Source of the DNA: Liolophura sinensis
Lineage: Eukaryota > Mollusca > Polyplacophora > Chitonida > Chitonidae
DNA length: 64,000 nt
NCBI RefSeq assembly: GCF_032854445.1
Contig: NC_088301.1
Coordinates: forward strand, 47,861,116-47,925,115
Direction: 5' to 3'
Part shown: positions 1 to 14,400 of the stretch, in pieces
Layout: the number at the start of each line of letters is the position of its first letter
How positions within the stretch are numbered: the stretch's first letter is position 1
Notes under the pieces: model-generated
Told to the model about the DNA's origin: nothing
The model's database searches: none
Seen by the model: the letters and a program-made list of their open reading frames with translations, nothing else
Program-made: the position numbers and the translations under genes

Positions 1-94
1 ATAATTTGCAATTCTTCGACTTTAATTTTAATCTCGTCGTCGTCTCCGCCATGCACAGTTATTTCTTTCATCTGTTTTTCTTCGCCGGCATCTC

Positions 95-815
95 CATGGT
101 ATACATTTCATTGTCATTACCACCGATTCTTCGTATATATGCCCGTCCGCCTGGAAGTCGGCAGATCCGGGATCAAACCCGTGCTGGATCATACAAAAGA
201 CTGTAAAAATGGTACTTATTGCCGCCTCGCTTGGCGCTCATCACTGAGAGGTTAGAGCCGGGAAACCTGACTGGCTGGCCCGGTGTCAGTATAATATGCG
301 TGGGTGGGGTGCTATGTCTGGTGTCTTGGCATGATACTTCAGTGGCGGGAGCACTTTGGCGGCATGGACTCGCACTGCCACAAGGAGACACAATATATGT
401 AAACACACCTAATAACTCCTCGTCGTCATGTGACTGGATAATTGGTAAGTACGACAAAACCCCAAGCATTCATTCATTCATTCACTCCATTGTCATTGAA
501 ACAGATTCATCGTATGTATGCCTTCCAATGTCACTGCAACCGAGTCCTCGTATATATGCCTTCCATCGTCATTACCGAGTTATATATGCCTGCCATTGCC
601 ACTGAATCCGATTCCTCGTATATATGCCTTCCATCGTCATTACCACCGAGTCATCGTATATATGTCTTTCGTCGTCATTACTACCGAGTCAACGTATATA
701 TGCCTGCCATTGTCATCGCAACCGAGTCATCGTACATATATCTTCCATCGTCATTACAACCGAGTCATCGTATATATGCCTGCCATTGCCATCGCAACTG
801 AGTTCTGATATGTAA
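95..815. repeat. 38-bp tandem array, interrupted by a SINE
   Basis: Units read roughly GAGTCATCGTATATATGCCT followed by TCCATCGTCATTACAACC. Starts at 648, 686, 724 and 762 give an exact 38-bp period. About eight units lie at 500-810, more diverged toward 500. One isolated unit at about 110-150 lies on the other side of the SINE at 155-488. Short overlapping open frames here arise from the repeat and are not genes. Confidence 0.8.
155..488 (+). mobile_element. SINE-like element with (attc)n tail, inserted in the 38-bp array
   Basis: The sequence interrupts the array and is more GC-rich than its flanks. It contains GGGATCAAACCC at 169-180, the reverse complement of a tRNA B-box-like sequence, then CTGGCCCGGTGTCAGTATAA and a 3' tail of (attc)n at about 468-485. 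From memory it resembles a SINE family common in mollusc and other lophotrochozoan genomes; this was not checked by search. Confidence 0.6.
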
Positions 816-2266
816 ATAACATGCTTCCATTTCCATGGCGGCAGCGTCTTTGCCTTCAGAAGAGTAATAACCCATAGCCATCTTTCGTGCCGGTTTGTCT
901 TTGCAAACCTCATTTGCCTTGCAAGTCTCTCCATCATTTATGCTCGTGTGCAATACCTCCACTATAAAATACTTTTGTTATTGCTGCATGTGGAACTTCA
1001 CTATAGACGTGGAGTTAGATGTATACCTCGAAACTCTTTTCATTATTCCGTCCTTTATAGTATACTTTATATACTTCCTTAGTTCTTTGATAGTGTGTGT
1101 TATCGTCGTTTGGGGAATTGACCTTGCGTTTATTAACGTGGAACGTCCATCCTGGTTGAGTTCTGGTATACGAATATCTGTTTTGACGCATAGATCTATA
1201 TCAGTGTCGTGAAGTCGTTATAACACACTCACTTCTAATAGCCATGATCAAAGATGGAATATTTTCAAGATTGAATCGCCATTCTTTTATGTTGAAACTG
1301 GATTGAACTAAAGAGTGGGTTTAATGTCCATCTTACTAACATCTAGGCACCTGGAGGACGCATTTAATTGCAGCTGAAGTGAACTTGTCGACAGGGATGT
1401 TGAACATACACATGGTTTTAGAAGGAGTATGTGTGTATTTATGATACATGGAACTTGGTATTTGATTGAATTTGTATCCAGTCAGAAAATCAGCACATCT
1501 ATGCGGATCCAGTGTGCTGGATTTTATGGAAAGAGGCCATACACAGAGCGCAGAATGATAGAATAAGGTGGTTATATATTCATTTGTATAACATTACTAC
1601 CTGTGAAAACTGTTGGAGGGGAAATCTGTTTTATTAATATTATTCGCAATAATTCGATGTATATATTCGAATGATCAAGTTACATAATGGATTACTATTT
1701 GATGTATAACTACTGATTTGTGATGTTAAGTGACGTAAATGGAGAAAAACTTTCGTGGCCACACGTCAGTGTACTGAAGCTGTTCGGATATAAAGCGTCT
1801 CATAAGTTATTGATATTGTGGCATGTGATCTTCGATCAGTATTGAATTCCTATACGATTGCTAGATTACCAGTGTATAAGAGTGTACATGTAGTATGTTG
1901 TGAAGGGGTTTGTATAGTAGGGTAAGGCGTGTACGGCCCGGATTAAAGGTATTGCTTCTTAAAGCTCAAGCCAAGGAAGTCTAGCTGAGCCCAACTCTGA
2001 CATGCATATTCAGTCCCCGCATGTCAATCACCTGCGGCCGCCTCATGGTAGAAAGGCTCGCTGCCTCACCAGCGCTGATTGACGTGTAGAAAGGCGTGAC
2101 TTCGCGGTTAGGATGGGGGTGTGAGAGAACGTCAAGTCATTTGGCCGTGGCTTGTGTACTGGTGGGAAAGAGTAAAGGGGTACGAGCGTTGTGAAGTTGA
2201 TGGTGGCTGTGTGTGTGTATTACTTGCATGCGACAGTTTAGTGTTGGTCGCGCTCAGGACGTTTTG
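816..2266. other. Upstream intergenic and presumed promoter / 5' UTR region
   Basis: No convincing gene. A TATAAA lies at 1789-1794, about 500 bp before the start codon, and CpG density rises from about 1920 to 2350, compatible with a promoter near exon 1. No transcription start can be assigned from sequence alone. Confidence 0.3.
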
Positions 2267-2287
2267 ATGAGGTGTCGGAGGCGCTGA
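2267..2287 (+). promoter_or_regulatory. Short upstream ORF (MRCRRR) before the main ATG
   Basis: An ATG at 2267 opens a six-codon frame that stops with TGA at 2285-2287, two bases before the main ATG at 2290. Whether it lies in the 5' UTR depends on the unmapped transcription start. If transcribed, it could lower initiation at 2290 or require reinitiation. Confidence 0.4.
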
Positions 2288-2289
2288 CA

Positions 2290-2410
2290 ATGCGTTCTGT
2301 GCTGACGGCATTAGTAGTGCTCTGTATCTGTAGCGTTTGCCCACTGCAGCCCGTACTACTAGGCCAGCACACACAGAACTACGGGCATCAAAATCCTCCC
2401 AATTTGTCCT
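2290..2410 (+). CDS. ADAMTS9: Exon 1: start codon and signal peptide
   Basis: Begins [17 protein letters not shown], a basic residue followed by a hydrophobic core, as expected for a secreted protease. The ATG at 2290 is the first in frame after a TAG at 2239-2241 and has A at -3. The exon ends at a consensus GTAAGT donor at 2411 in phase 1. It joins exon 2 to form codon TTG (Leu) in the correct reading frame. Exact signal-peptide cleavage cannot be judged by eye. Confidence 0.85.
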
Positions 2411-5400
2411 GTAAGTACCTACATATATACTATAAGTTAATGAACTAAGCACGCATCATAATTTATTGCTGTGACCATTTTTTTCTGTCAACTTGTATGC
2501 ATTTATAATTTTCTTTAGTACATTTATGTCAAGTGTTTGATACTTTTAAGATATGCCCTTTGAAGGATCTGCACGCATGCAAGAGTAGCGCAGACTCTTT
2601 AACCAATGTAATTCGAGTCGCATGATTCTTCTATAAAGCCTGTCAATTAAAGTTCAGTATCTATACCCAAGTACATAGAGTATTTAGTCTTTCAGTCAAT
2701 GCAATCTCAGTGTTTGATTTCTAATTTATTTCATTTTTATTATTCCATCTTGGGTCACAGTGGACTTATTGATGGAGGAGTTGGATGAATACCAAGTGGT
2801 TTTTCCAACACGTGTGAACGAAAATGGCAAATCGGTGGCAACAGGAATCAAACACGACCGCAAGAGGCGGAACGCGGCGGCGGGCTCGGAGGCTGATCAG
2901 GATGGTGGAGGAGCGTTGCGCTATATGATAGAAGCATACGGCAGGAAGTTTTTCTTCAATCTGACCTCGCATCGTGATTTCATTGCAGCGGGTGTTATCA
3001 TCCCGAGGATTAGCAGTGTTGAACACTGGTTCGAGGATGACTACCAGGGTGGTCTTGGGGGGACGCACTGTTTTTACTGGGGAACAGTGGAAGGGGACCC
3101 TAAATCAATGGTCTCTCTCAGTCTCTGTCAAGGCCTGGTGAGTATGTAATAACACACACATCACTCTTATTATTCCTAACAACGTACACTGACTCATGAT
3201 CCAGCATAGATTTTATCTTACTGGATTAAGACATCATACCTTTGACAGAGCACAGTCTCATTTTATCTGTGGGTTTTATTAATTGCATTGGCGTAAACCC
3301 TTGTATCTGTTGATTCAAGCTGGATCAAGCAAGCAGCTTGGACTCAGTCCTCTTTGATTTTAGTTAATCTTATTTGGTTTTAGATTATGATTAGTTCTAT
3401 GAGGAACAGGATTTTCCCAAACAGCTCAGTGAGATGATTAAAGGCGTAAATGGATGGAGTATTCTGCTTGAATGAATGAGACATGTCTTATCATATTCCT
3501 ATGGGTCAGCATGCTAGGGTCACATGTCTTAGCCAGTGTTCTGCAGTCAATGAGAAAAAAATGGAACATACACATAAAAATGAAAAAAAAAATCCTTTAT
3601 ATCTCTCTAAATACATATTGCTTATAAAAAAAGTCTCTGCTAACAAAATATTTTGCATGTGTGATATAGTAGTGGATAAATGTATTGAGGGAAATGATTT
3701 CAGTCTAAGTATTGTTGAGATTGTCACACATGTAGTTGTAGGGAAGTAGTGTAGGTCTGTCATAAAAATGCTGTAATTGAGATAAATGCTCAGTTAGTGG
3801 CCAGTTCATTAACATCCGTCTTGATCATCGAAGTAAGGTTATTGTTGTAAAATTCATTGACTGTTCCAGTTAATATAGTAAACAACGTTGTGCACTGAAA
3901 CCAGCCAAGGAGTCACTCATGTTAGTTCTTTGACTGCATTCTGTGGCTATTTGAGGGTCAAGTGGCTACTGACCACTGCTGACCAATGTCAACATGTTTT
4001 GTTCTCTGGGTGGATTTGGAGGCCTTGTTCAAAGTAGGTCATTTGTGGAATTTGGGGGTTTGGGCCCAAGTATGTGAATGGGATAAAGGGCTGGGATAAA
4101 GGGCTGGGGTGTGCCTCTGGATGCATTCCAGCCAGTCACAAGTAACCTGATATTGTGTCAATGGTCAGCACATCCTGATCAACCCTGCTTTTTAAGTTTA
4201 CCTACCTTTTGGACTGTGCTCATAAAGCTATAGACTGATGTCATCCCATGCCTTGATCTTGCACAGAGATGTTTTCACTGGTGAATGTCATGAAGACTTG
4301 AGGCTTCCTCTGTGTCCAAAGTTTTGTAAAGTAGAGTGTTCATAGATCTATGCATTTTAACATGTTCTTTGCAATAATAAACTTTTGGCAAACTTCGTTG
4401 CTGGAACAGCATAAAAATTATGCATGGAACAGTAAACAAGAGATTTTGAGAATAATATAATATGACTATTTTTGTGAATTTCAGATCTCTGTTTTGATAT
4501 TGGCTCAGTTGTTCTTTTCTCTTTGCACAGCCATGTTCTGTCAAAACAAGTAGACATGTGTATGTGGGCATTTTTCCAGGTCTGCTACTTCATGGCTTGT
4601 GGTTGCATTGCAGGCTGTCAAAGGTTATTAGGTAGGCCTTGCCTTTTGTTGTGACATGGATTACCAAGTGCTCCACTAATTGTTGAGCGTTCAGATGTAG
4701 TCTGTTGTTGTAGTTCTCCGGTTTGAGAATGACTGTCTCTTACATTCCGGTAAGTGCAGTGTTTATCTTTGATGCCAGTTTAGATGACTGTTTATCCATT
4801 AAAGAACAAGACACAGATTAAGACTTATAAATTTCAAAACTGACTGATATCTGTGACCTTTTATTTGACATTTGAACTAAGACTATGATGTATTCATACT
4901 ACAACAGACAAAAGTATCAATTTTGTGTTACAGGGTGATGGGTCATCACTTCAGATGAGTTTACTTCTTAGCTCATTCTCCATGACACCCATGTGGCTTG
5001 AATTAACTTGGTTAACTGGATCACACTTTGATCTGTCTTTTTCTCTTATTGTTTCTTTCTGGCCTGTCGATTTTGAGAGGAGAAATGAGCTTTGACATTG
5101 TTTTATCACTAGCTGTCATATATTCTATTCAGGAGTTCTTTGGAAAATCATTGCATGCATTCATGCACATAATGTTAGCATGATGGGTGATCTAAGAGGA
5201 TGCCAGTCTGAATGATTTTAATATCTCTGGCATTCTCTTGCTATTTGATACCACAACAAATGCATCTGAGGAAGCTCAGTAAGCCCCTTTGTTACGACCC
5301 CTGCAGTTTGTGAGATACCTCAAATCATTCATCCTATAAATGTATTGGAGCCATGAAGATAATCTGCCTTTGAATGATATTGTTTTCTACTTAGATGTAC

Positions 5401-8400
5401 TGGGATGCTTCACTTTATTAGATTCATGTTTCCTGGAGAGTATTTCTAATGTCATGGAGATATTTTGCAGCCTATATGACTTAAGAGAACAAAATATTGT
5501 ACATCCTTTGCCAAATATATTAGATCTCATCAGGAAATCGCAATGACTGACTGGCGGGCATGAATTATAGTGTATATAGCCAAGAGTTATGAACTGTTAT
5601 CTGTTTTTTTTTTTTTATCTCTTTGGTAATTTAGGTTTTTTACCAAAAGTTGGTTAAGTATAGGTATCATGTCTGGTCATATGTATATACAGATATAGAC
5701 TTTCAGCTAGTTGAAATTACTGACTATCACGAGTTATCAGGAGCAAATACACCTAAAGAGGACTGACTTGGGCTGGAATCTTTCTCACACCACACTTTTC
5801 TTTTCCCTTGACATTTGATCCGTCATAAGTTAATGATAATTGGCATTTCCCATGTGACATTTTGGTATATAGTACATTCATGTGAAGATGTTTTAAGTTG
5901 AAGCCAGTCTGCCCATATGCATATATAAATGTTGTTCAAAAGGGTATTTATTAATTTAGAATTAATTATGACTGGTCATGTTCTGTTCTATTACTCAGCA
6001 TGAGTTTTATGGTTTATGCTGGTGATGTGAATTATGTCACATTGGCCTAATATTGCAACTTTCAGAGTGACATTTATGCTGTGTAATTGGGAATGTATAT
6101 AATTAGAACAATGAGTAACTGCTTAACAATGGTGCTCTATGTCTAAACCTGTTTTGCAACACAAATCATAGAACAAATGGTGTTACATTTCTTTGCACAG
6201 GGATTTGTTGACATCTGTAAAAAATTCAACATTGTTTTGCTAAATTTAATTAGACAATTGAAAATATTATCAACTTACTTAATAACAAGAAAGACCAGGA
6301 GAAAAGAAAAAGTGAAAGTTATTTTTCTCTAAGAAAGAGTGTTGATAAACTTTATGTCACTAGGCATCTCTTCTTAGACCACCTATGATCAGCCACCACC
6401 TGTTGATCAGGTATGTAACATAGTCATGATTGGGTAATATCATTACACTTAACTACAATCTTATCTTATTCTGGTATCGTGAAAAACATCCATGACGAGG
6501 AGGTCCAAAAAGAAGATCGTAAGTGACAACTGTATTTCTTCAACCTTTTCAACCACGTCTGCAACCTATATATGAAACAATTTGAGAGGACAATAAATGG
6601 TAGAGAAATATTTTGCATAGTTTGATGAACCTTGCCTCTTTAGTGACAGAAACAGAATCATTGTGGTGTCATTTTCATAATAATTATGTGCATAAATTCC
6701 ACTGAAAAAATAGCTTTAGAAGTCAAAGGTGTTGGAATTTAAATGTTCTTTTGGAAATGGATCTTGGGATTATCGATTTGGAACGCCCTTTACGGACTAC
6801 GAATGGTATATGAATGTCGGACATGACGCTTATATGGGAAGATTTACAGAAATTAAGTTTCAGTGACATGTAAATGACAAATGTACTGTAACAGCATATT
6901 GTTACAGTTCAGAAATACTGTTACAGTGAAATACTCTGGAGTATGGTGTAGAACACCATGCAATTAAACAAATAAGTACTTGTGAATAAGTATGGGTAGC
7001 TGCTATTTGAATTTGAACTTAAAATTTACTTTCATACATTACCTTTGGCAATGATGCATTAATAGTTTCATCACCTATGTATGCTTAGGGCTGCTTTACA
7101 TGTATAGGCAATATTATCTCTTCTGCATGTTACGCTGAAATATGTCATCAAACATGGGACAATGATAGTTTGCATCCAGCAGTTTGGATATTGTGAGTGT
7201 AACACTTTACACAGTGTTTCAAGCTATCCGTTATTGGTATTGTTTTGGGATATATAACTGCTAGAGATATATATAGTATAAATATCTTTATGGAACACAT
7301 CTTAATGAAAGAATCTCTCTTTTTCTTCCTTTCTTTCCTTCTTGTTTTTTTTTAGTGTGTGATTTTGATGCAAGAATTCTGTGAAGATTTTGCAACTTAA
7401 CTGGTTTTCCCCTGCTTTGTTTTGTTTTGCCTTCTTGTGTTTTGTTTTTACTTCTCACCAGCATCTAAATATTTGTTTAATTTATTCTGCATGGATACAG
7501 TTTTTACAAATTCATCAATCTTGAGTTTTTTTAGTGGCCTCATTTGTCAATGGCAGAGTAGATGTAAAAAAGTGCATTTACATAGAAACCCACCAGCCAG
7601 TAGAAAGGAAGGATTTTTTTCTAGGATTTTTACCAGCTACGTTCTTGGTGTGTGGTCAAAATAGCTAATGCAACAGAAAAAATGTTATCATACCTTAGAA
7701 TCAAGAACGTGAAAGTCTTTGTGTTGCATGGTATAGTATCCAGCTTGGAGTATATTAATGTCTAGTTAAGGTCATGCCATATATGATTTTTATGGCTTGC
7801 TCACCTGGGAAGCATTGGTACATGTAGTACCTGTAGGTGTATGAAGTGATTGTGGTTTACCAAAGGTGCATACCGTTTTCATGGAGTTTAACTCTGTCAA
7901 GCCATTGAATGGCTTCTCCAAGTTTTCAGCTGACACCCATTAGGCTATGTGTGAGTTATCTCCTTTTCCTTTGAATTCACTCCCCATGTTCAAGCATTTT
8001 CTTGACTTAGGTTTACATATGGTTAACTAAGGATGAATAGGCAGTGTTTTCAACACCGGGATAAGGAGCATAAATGCTGTAAAGCTGGTGTGTCAGACCT
8101 TTTCACTGATGTAGGTATAGGTGTGTAGGATAAACCACATTTACAATGGAAAGAGAGTGATTTATCTATCGCATATCACTGGCCATTTATAAAAAATGAA
8201 AGGAGAAAAACTTACCCTATTTTGAGTTGTGGCCACTGTCCACTTTTAAGCATTTATTAATCTCTGCAAAATGACCTGAAGATTGAAAGCTGTTATATAT
8301 TGGTAGGAGTTGTGCAGATCGAAGGTTTAGGCTACAAAAAAATTAGCTACATCAGGTGACATATCATTGATTCACTGTTCATTCGGAAGACAGTATGCCA

Positions 8401-11400
8401 AATTTCACAAATTCATATCTGTGACATGTGCTCGTGTATGTACTTGACCCACATATGATTAATCAAAAAATCTATAGATTTATGTCATTAATCAGTGTGC
8501 TATTTTAATTCCTTTACTGCAAATATAACCTTTTCACGTGTTTGCAATGTGTTTATTCAAGTATATTGTGAAGGGATTGTTCTTGACTGCTAAAATTGTA
8601 CTTTTTGTGAAGTCCACGAAACTGGCCAGTCAAACCAATGTCATTTTGTCTCCAAAATCAAATTAAAAATATGCATAAATTGCTCTGAAAGTTGCTCTTT
8701 TATATGTGAAAAGGTTGAGGAAATAGGGTAATTGGCCTTTGTCATGTCTCACTGCTTATTGCAATAGTAGCTTATTGGTGAATGATCCTTGAACATTGTT
8801 TTAATCACATTTCTAACTTCCACATTAAGTCGCTGCGAGTTAAGTCCAGCTCATGCTGGCGTCCTCGCCAGTGGTATGTGGGAAGGTCTGCCAGCAACCT
8901 GCTGATGGTCGTGGGTTTCCCCTGGGCTCTGCCCAGTTTCCACCCACCATAATCCTGGCCGCCATCATATAAGTGAAATATTCTTGAGTACGGTGTTAAA
9001 CACCAATCAGATAAATAAATAAATAAACATATTTTCATCGATAATATATTGTGTTAGAATAACACAATTCAGTATATTTCTTCTCAGTTGATATATTAAA
9101 TCTTTTACAGATGTCTCACTTTAAATACATGTACTACAAGTTTTTTTAAATGTAATATGACAGACAAATGGATGGGTACTCTGTGTGACTGTTCATGTAC
9201 AGAAATTACCACTGGCAAGGTATTCAAGTTTTGTGTGATGCCCAGAACTATGTATGTATGTAATTATTTTTACTCTCAAGTTTCAGAGAATTTCTAAAGT
9301 TTACATTAACATTAGATTGTGTTACCACAGTTAATTCTATAAGAAATATAAGTAAAATAAGAAAATACAGGCTGTCTATATACATATAGTGTTTTTTATT
9401 TTGTACTTATCATGTTAAGTCATTCTGGAATGATTTGTTGAAATGAAATAGGATAATTATGAGATATATTCCTTTGAAGATCCATTCTCAGCCTAAGAGC
9501 CTGTATTGTTGATTTTGGAAGCCAGTTTTGTGTTGACATAGGAAGTTTAGGTTGAGGTTTGTGTGCAATGCCATAGTAAGAGATACCTACTTGACCTCCA
9601 ACACAGCTTAGTGGAAAACCGACAATTTGTCACCTATAAAAATTTCATTTCTGTTCGCTAATCGACAAGGAGGGCTTGGACTAATTTCCTCCAGACATAA
9701 AAGGATGCATAGAGAGGATGTCTTTTGGAGGGGAAAGGCTGTAACCTGGATTAGCATAGACTCCATGATACATCACGAACCGGCCCTGGGACAATGGTCG
9801 GATCAGATGACATACATGTGTTCATATACAGTTCAATTCATAGAGACAGTCCTGATCCACTAACCCATATACAGTCTTCTGAATGGAGCTGGTGGACAGT
9901 CAGACCTTGTTTACAATGAATTACAGACGGATCTTCTGAGAACAGATTGAACATTGTATAGTGGCAACCTGTCTTCAGGTCCAGGCAGAGAACTTTTAAG
10001 GAAAGAGAACTTTTTTTATGGAAGATATCAGTTCCAAGGCTGTTTCACAGTGGATTTGTTTGATAACAAAGGTGCCAGACATCAAACAACAGTTTATAGG
10101 GGTTCTGCAAAGACATGGGAAGAAAACCCAATGCAGAAATACTGATGACTTCAAAAAATAGAGAAAAGCAATAATGGCATATCCTTCAGGGAATCCTACA
10201 GATGTAAATGGATTCAGTTCTTAGATTACATGTTAAGTAAAGCAATACAGTTATAAAACGGAAAGTGAAAGTCATTTTACTGTCATTCAATGATGAAAGA
10301 TCAAAATATGAATAATAATAAATATGAAGTATCGATATTAAAATATTATAAATTTTTAAAAATTCTGTGATATACTTTGTTAGCATCAGTATAGTGCAAA
10401 ATGACTTCAAACAAATAGAAATCATTGATGTCTTTTGAATTCTCATTGCTAGCTAGCTCTCAAGAACAGATTTAGCTCTTGATGTGGCATTAACATGCAC
10501 ACATAAAATCTAAATATGTGGAACAAACTAAGAGAAAGCTTTCTGCAGACTGGCTATATGCTTGGTTTGTATACCTGCTGTGTGTCTTGGCCAGCAAGTT
10601 GATAAATATTACTGGACATGGACCAAGTGACCCAGCTTGTTATTTCAGATGGATACTTTTGGATATTGGAGTATCATGTCATGCATTTGATTCAGAGATT
10701 TATAACTACATGTAGTGATGGCATCTTAAAAAAGCAGTTCTGCTGGAGCCTTTTTTTTTACAATACATTGAAGCAGTCCTATGTGGATTCTGGCATAATG
10801 TTGAAAAAGTAGTGTGCACATTAGTAACCATGGTGTTGAACCCTATTTGTTCCTTTGCAAGTAACCATAATAAATGCACTTGCCACACCAGCTTGCAAAA
10901 CAGGCCTTTGATGGTAAGAAATAAAGAAACTGCACAATGTAAATATGCGACATGGTGTTTTTTGTTTGTGTCATTAAAGATGCAAGCTTCATAAAACTCT
11001 GCAAATTATATTTCAACACACCATAGTTGTCTCAGATTGTTTCAACATATTGGTTGCAGAGGCGGTTGAAAATGTTGAACAATTAGGGTACCTTCATTTT
11101 TTTCATTTTTAATTTGCTTATGTCTGCATGTTCTTCCTGACGATAGGATTGGTGGTCTGCTTATGTAGTGTGCTGTTTACACTGGATACGTTTTGCGGTT
11201 AACCAGACTGCAATTCTATACTTACCAACCACTTGGGCTTATCTGCTTAATGTTTTTTTTTTTGTTTTTTTTTTTTTGTGGCCCTAACTTGGCTAGAACA
11301 GGTATTCATACACATTTTGGCAGACCTAATGGAAAAGTCTTAGCAGCATATGTGTAAATGGATTGTTACCGCAGTGGCATTAGTCTGGTGTCAACATTCT

Positions 11401-14400
11401 TGGCCTGCTTAAGGATGTATGAATTTGAAACTACATGTAATATTGGATGAAGTCATTGAGTACACATTTTTTGAGGGTGGTAAAATTTTCCATATATTAA
11501 TGTCCCACTCATTGTGTTTGTTGTTGTTATTCCAAACTTCATTGACTGACATGTTTAATTGGGTTTGGTAGGTGAATAATTGCTGCTATTGTGCCTTGTA
11601 TAACTGTGAAGAGGTATGGAATCATGAAAGATTACATTCTTAGAACGGAAGTTTATGAAGTATGTGTAAGTTTTTCTTGAAACAAAAGTGACATCCATGT
11701 ACAGTGATTACCACACTGTAGTTGTAGTTGTGACAAAATAGTATTTGAGCGTCGTCTTTGCCTTAGCATTTACCAGTGAGGAGTGGCGTAATCTTTTACA
11801 AGATTCATATAAATGTAGTTTGTTTTTATAATGGCAAAATGGTATGAGGTATGGACATGTAAATTAGAGGATATCTTTAGGACATTTATGTACATACATC
11901 TCATTATGTATGTGCATAATAATAAACCTTTATTTCTAACTTTACTTTCTGATCCTTTCTTATATTTTTATTCTTTTATATAATTTAACTTTTTGTCCTT
12001 TCATTTTCTTTGTCCTTACAACTGCAGTGTGTTTTGTAGAAGGGGCACCTGTTCAGGACATCCTGACTTTTGTATTTGTACATGTACTCAATGCTGATAC
12101 ACTTTATATCTATACAACATCGTTACAGAGTTATAATCAGACCACTGCTTTTCAGGCTAATGTTCACAAGGCTGCAAGTGTGCCAGACTAGGTGGTTTGT
12201 AGAGTTATTCCAGATCTGTCCCTTTCACATTTTTATCATTTGCCCTGCACATGTCACAACATAACAGCTAAGATTATTGTTGTTCAGAACACCTTGGGTT
12301 ATTGTCCAACAGTCACTGAGTAAAGTATACAACGTCGCCATGTGCAGTTGTTATTTTCCTGACATCCGGTAGCATCTGAGCCTGCTGTAGATGGAGTCAA
12401 AGTCCTCTGTAACCCAAACAGCATCTTTGGGACGGCTTGTTACGTATAGTTCAAACCTCTGTTCTCTCAGATGCCTCATCTGGGTCTCGGAAGTAGACAC
12501 AGATAAACTGTTAAGATTTCTTTACATTGCCATTGGACAAATTGCTTTGAACCCTTTTTTTATGTTTTTATCTGTGGTAGACTGGTTTTATGTAAACCTG
12601 GCTCTTTCTGACCTAATGTTGGGTTTACATACATGCATGCATAGTATCACAAATTTCAATATACTGTGAGAAAGTACTAGTGTATGAAGTACGTTCATAC
12701 ACTAGTATGTATACCATGCGTACATGTACTTGCTACTGTATCCTATAGGAACACTACTGTATGTGTTCTTGTGTATCAGTATCATTACGCGAATGTGTAT
12801 TGTATGTTCCCAGGCCTTAATTGTCTTTCCTGAATTGCTGTGTTCTGGTTACTCAGACCAATGTTTCTATAGTTTCACTTCTGGAAGATTATGCAGATTT
12901 ATATTATAAGTCACCATCTTGAACAATGATTTCTCATTTGTAGGCTGAATTTTTCTTGCATTGTCTTTTTAGTCTTTGGACATTAGCTGTTTGTATTAGC
13001 CTATAGTCAAATATAAACCTGTGTAGCATTGCCTACAATATGTTCTCCAGCTATCTATTGTGCTAATGCAGCTAGAGTGCTTTCATTTATTTACTTATTT
13101 ATTTTTTGTATCTTCTCACCAAGAAGGAATTTGAAGTTAGAAAGAATATTAGGCTATCCTTGCAGACAGAGCACTTCCATGGCCCTTACATGTAGCATAG
13201 TTGTATATTCAGAATCACAGGCACATGAATGGTAGATTTGATTTTGTTTTGTCCAAGTTCAAAAGACGAAAAAATCCACATGAACAGGCAGAGGCCTGAG
13301 TGCACTCTTTTGCAATGGCTACAATGTATGTGTTTGACCATAAGGCCAAGATGTAGAATTGAACTGACTGACCTTTCCTGTCCCATTCAGGGACTGCTGT
13401 GTATTTTGACCATGCTTGATCAGAGCTTCACACCCGGCTGGCTTTGGGGCCTATTCTCACTGCCCACTTACACTACAAATGTGGCTTAATTCATCAGTAA
13501 AACTGACCAGTGCACATGGCCACCAAGCCTATATGGAACTGGGTAGTTAACCCCTGAACTGCATACTGTATGCAGTACTGTAAATGCCAGAATTATCAGC
13601 TCGCATATCCAGTTATGTTGAAATAATTTCACCCATGGTAATTTTAAGCTGCACAAGATGACTAATTTAATTAACTCTTTAAGCATCACTGAAATGTTAC
13701 AGGTAGATGGGAAACCTTAGGACATTTATTTTGGGTTTGTATATGTATTATGTACATGTATACATACAGTGTACTCTTAAAGAAAGAGAGGAACAAAGGT
13801 GGCTGCTCTAGCAACTGCCGAAAAAGACTGTTGTGTACTCATAGATCTCAGTGTGTAAGGAATTCAGTGGCTTGATCAATATAGATATGTTCTGTACATC
13901 CTGTATGAACAAAGTGCATTATGTTATCTGATGTACTAGCTACCACATAATGTATTAATTTAGTCTATCAGTTAAGCTGTTCAGCCAGTCTTTTAGATTT
14001 AACTTATGTATATAAGTATANNNNNNNNNNNNNNNNNNNNNNNNNNNNNNNNNNNNNNNNNNNNNNNNNNNNNNNNNNNNNNNNNNNNNNNNNNNNNNNN
14101 NNNNNNNNNNNNNNNNNNNNNNNNNNNNNNNNNNNNNNNNNNNNNNNNNNNNNNNNNNNNNNNNNNNNNNNNNNNNNNNNNNNNNNNNNNNNNNNNNNNN
14201 NNNNNNNNNNNNNNNNNNNNGTTTCAGATTTCTTGTTGTAGAGGAAGACTATATAGTCGCCTAAGGATTCTGGGTCTGGCTTTTACATGTAATTATTCCC
14301 TGCTCTGGCACATGTAGTAGACTGCATGTAGGCATGTCTCAAGTTCCTGTGTTTGTACTGGTTCTGCCTGCTCTAATTAGACCTGTGTGTAACATCCCAA

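Noticed and set aside
169-180. Possible tRNA gene from the B-box-like sequence on the minus strand
   Set aside because: No cloverleaf or A box could be placed; it is better explained as part of the SINE.
442-815. Overlapping open frames of about 60-130 residues at the left end
   Set aside because: They follow the 38-bp repeat in three frames and so are not genes.
6422-6521. Possible missing exon ending at a GTAAGT (HDEEVQKED reading)
   Set aside because: It has a good donor, but the acceptor lacks a pyrimidine tract and the translation shows none of the propeptide pattern; 100 bp of open frame is expected by chance.
7109-7191. Possible missing exon between TATAG and GTGAGT
   Set aside because: It fits the required phases and has no stop, but the hydrophobic translation does not resemble G.FR....YFIEPL and the acceptor is poor.
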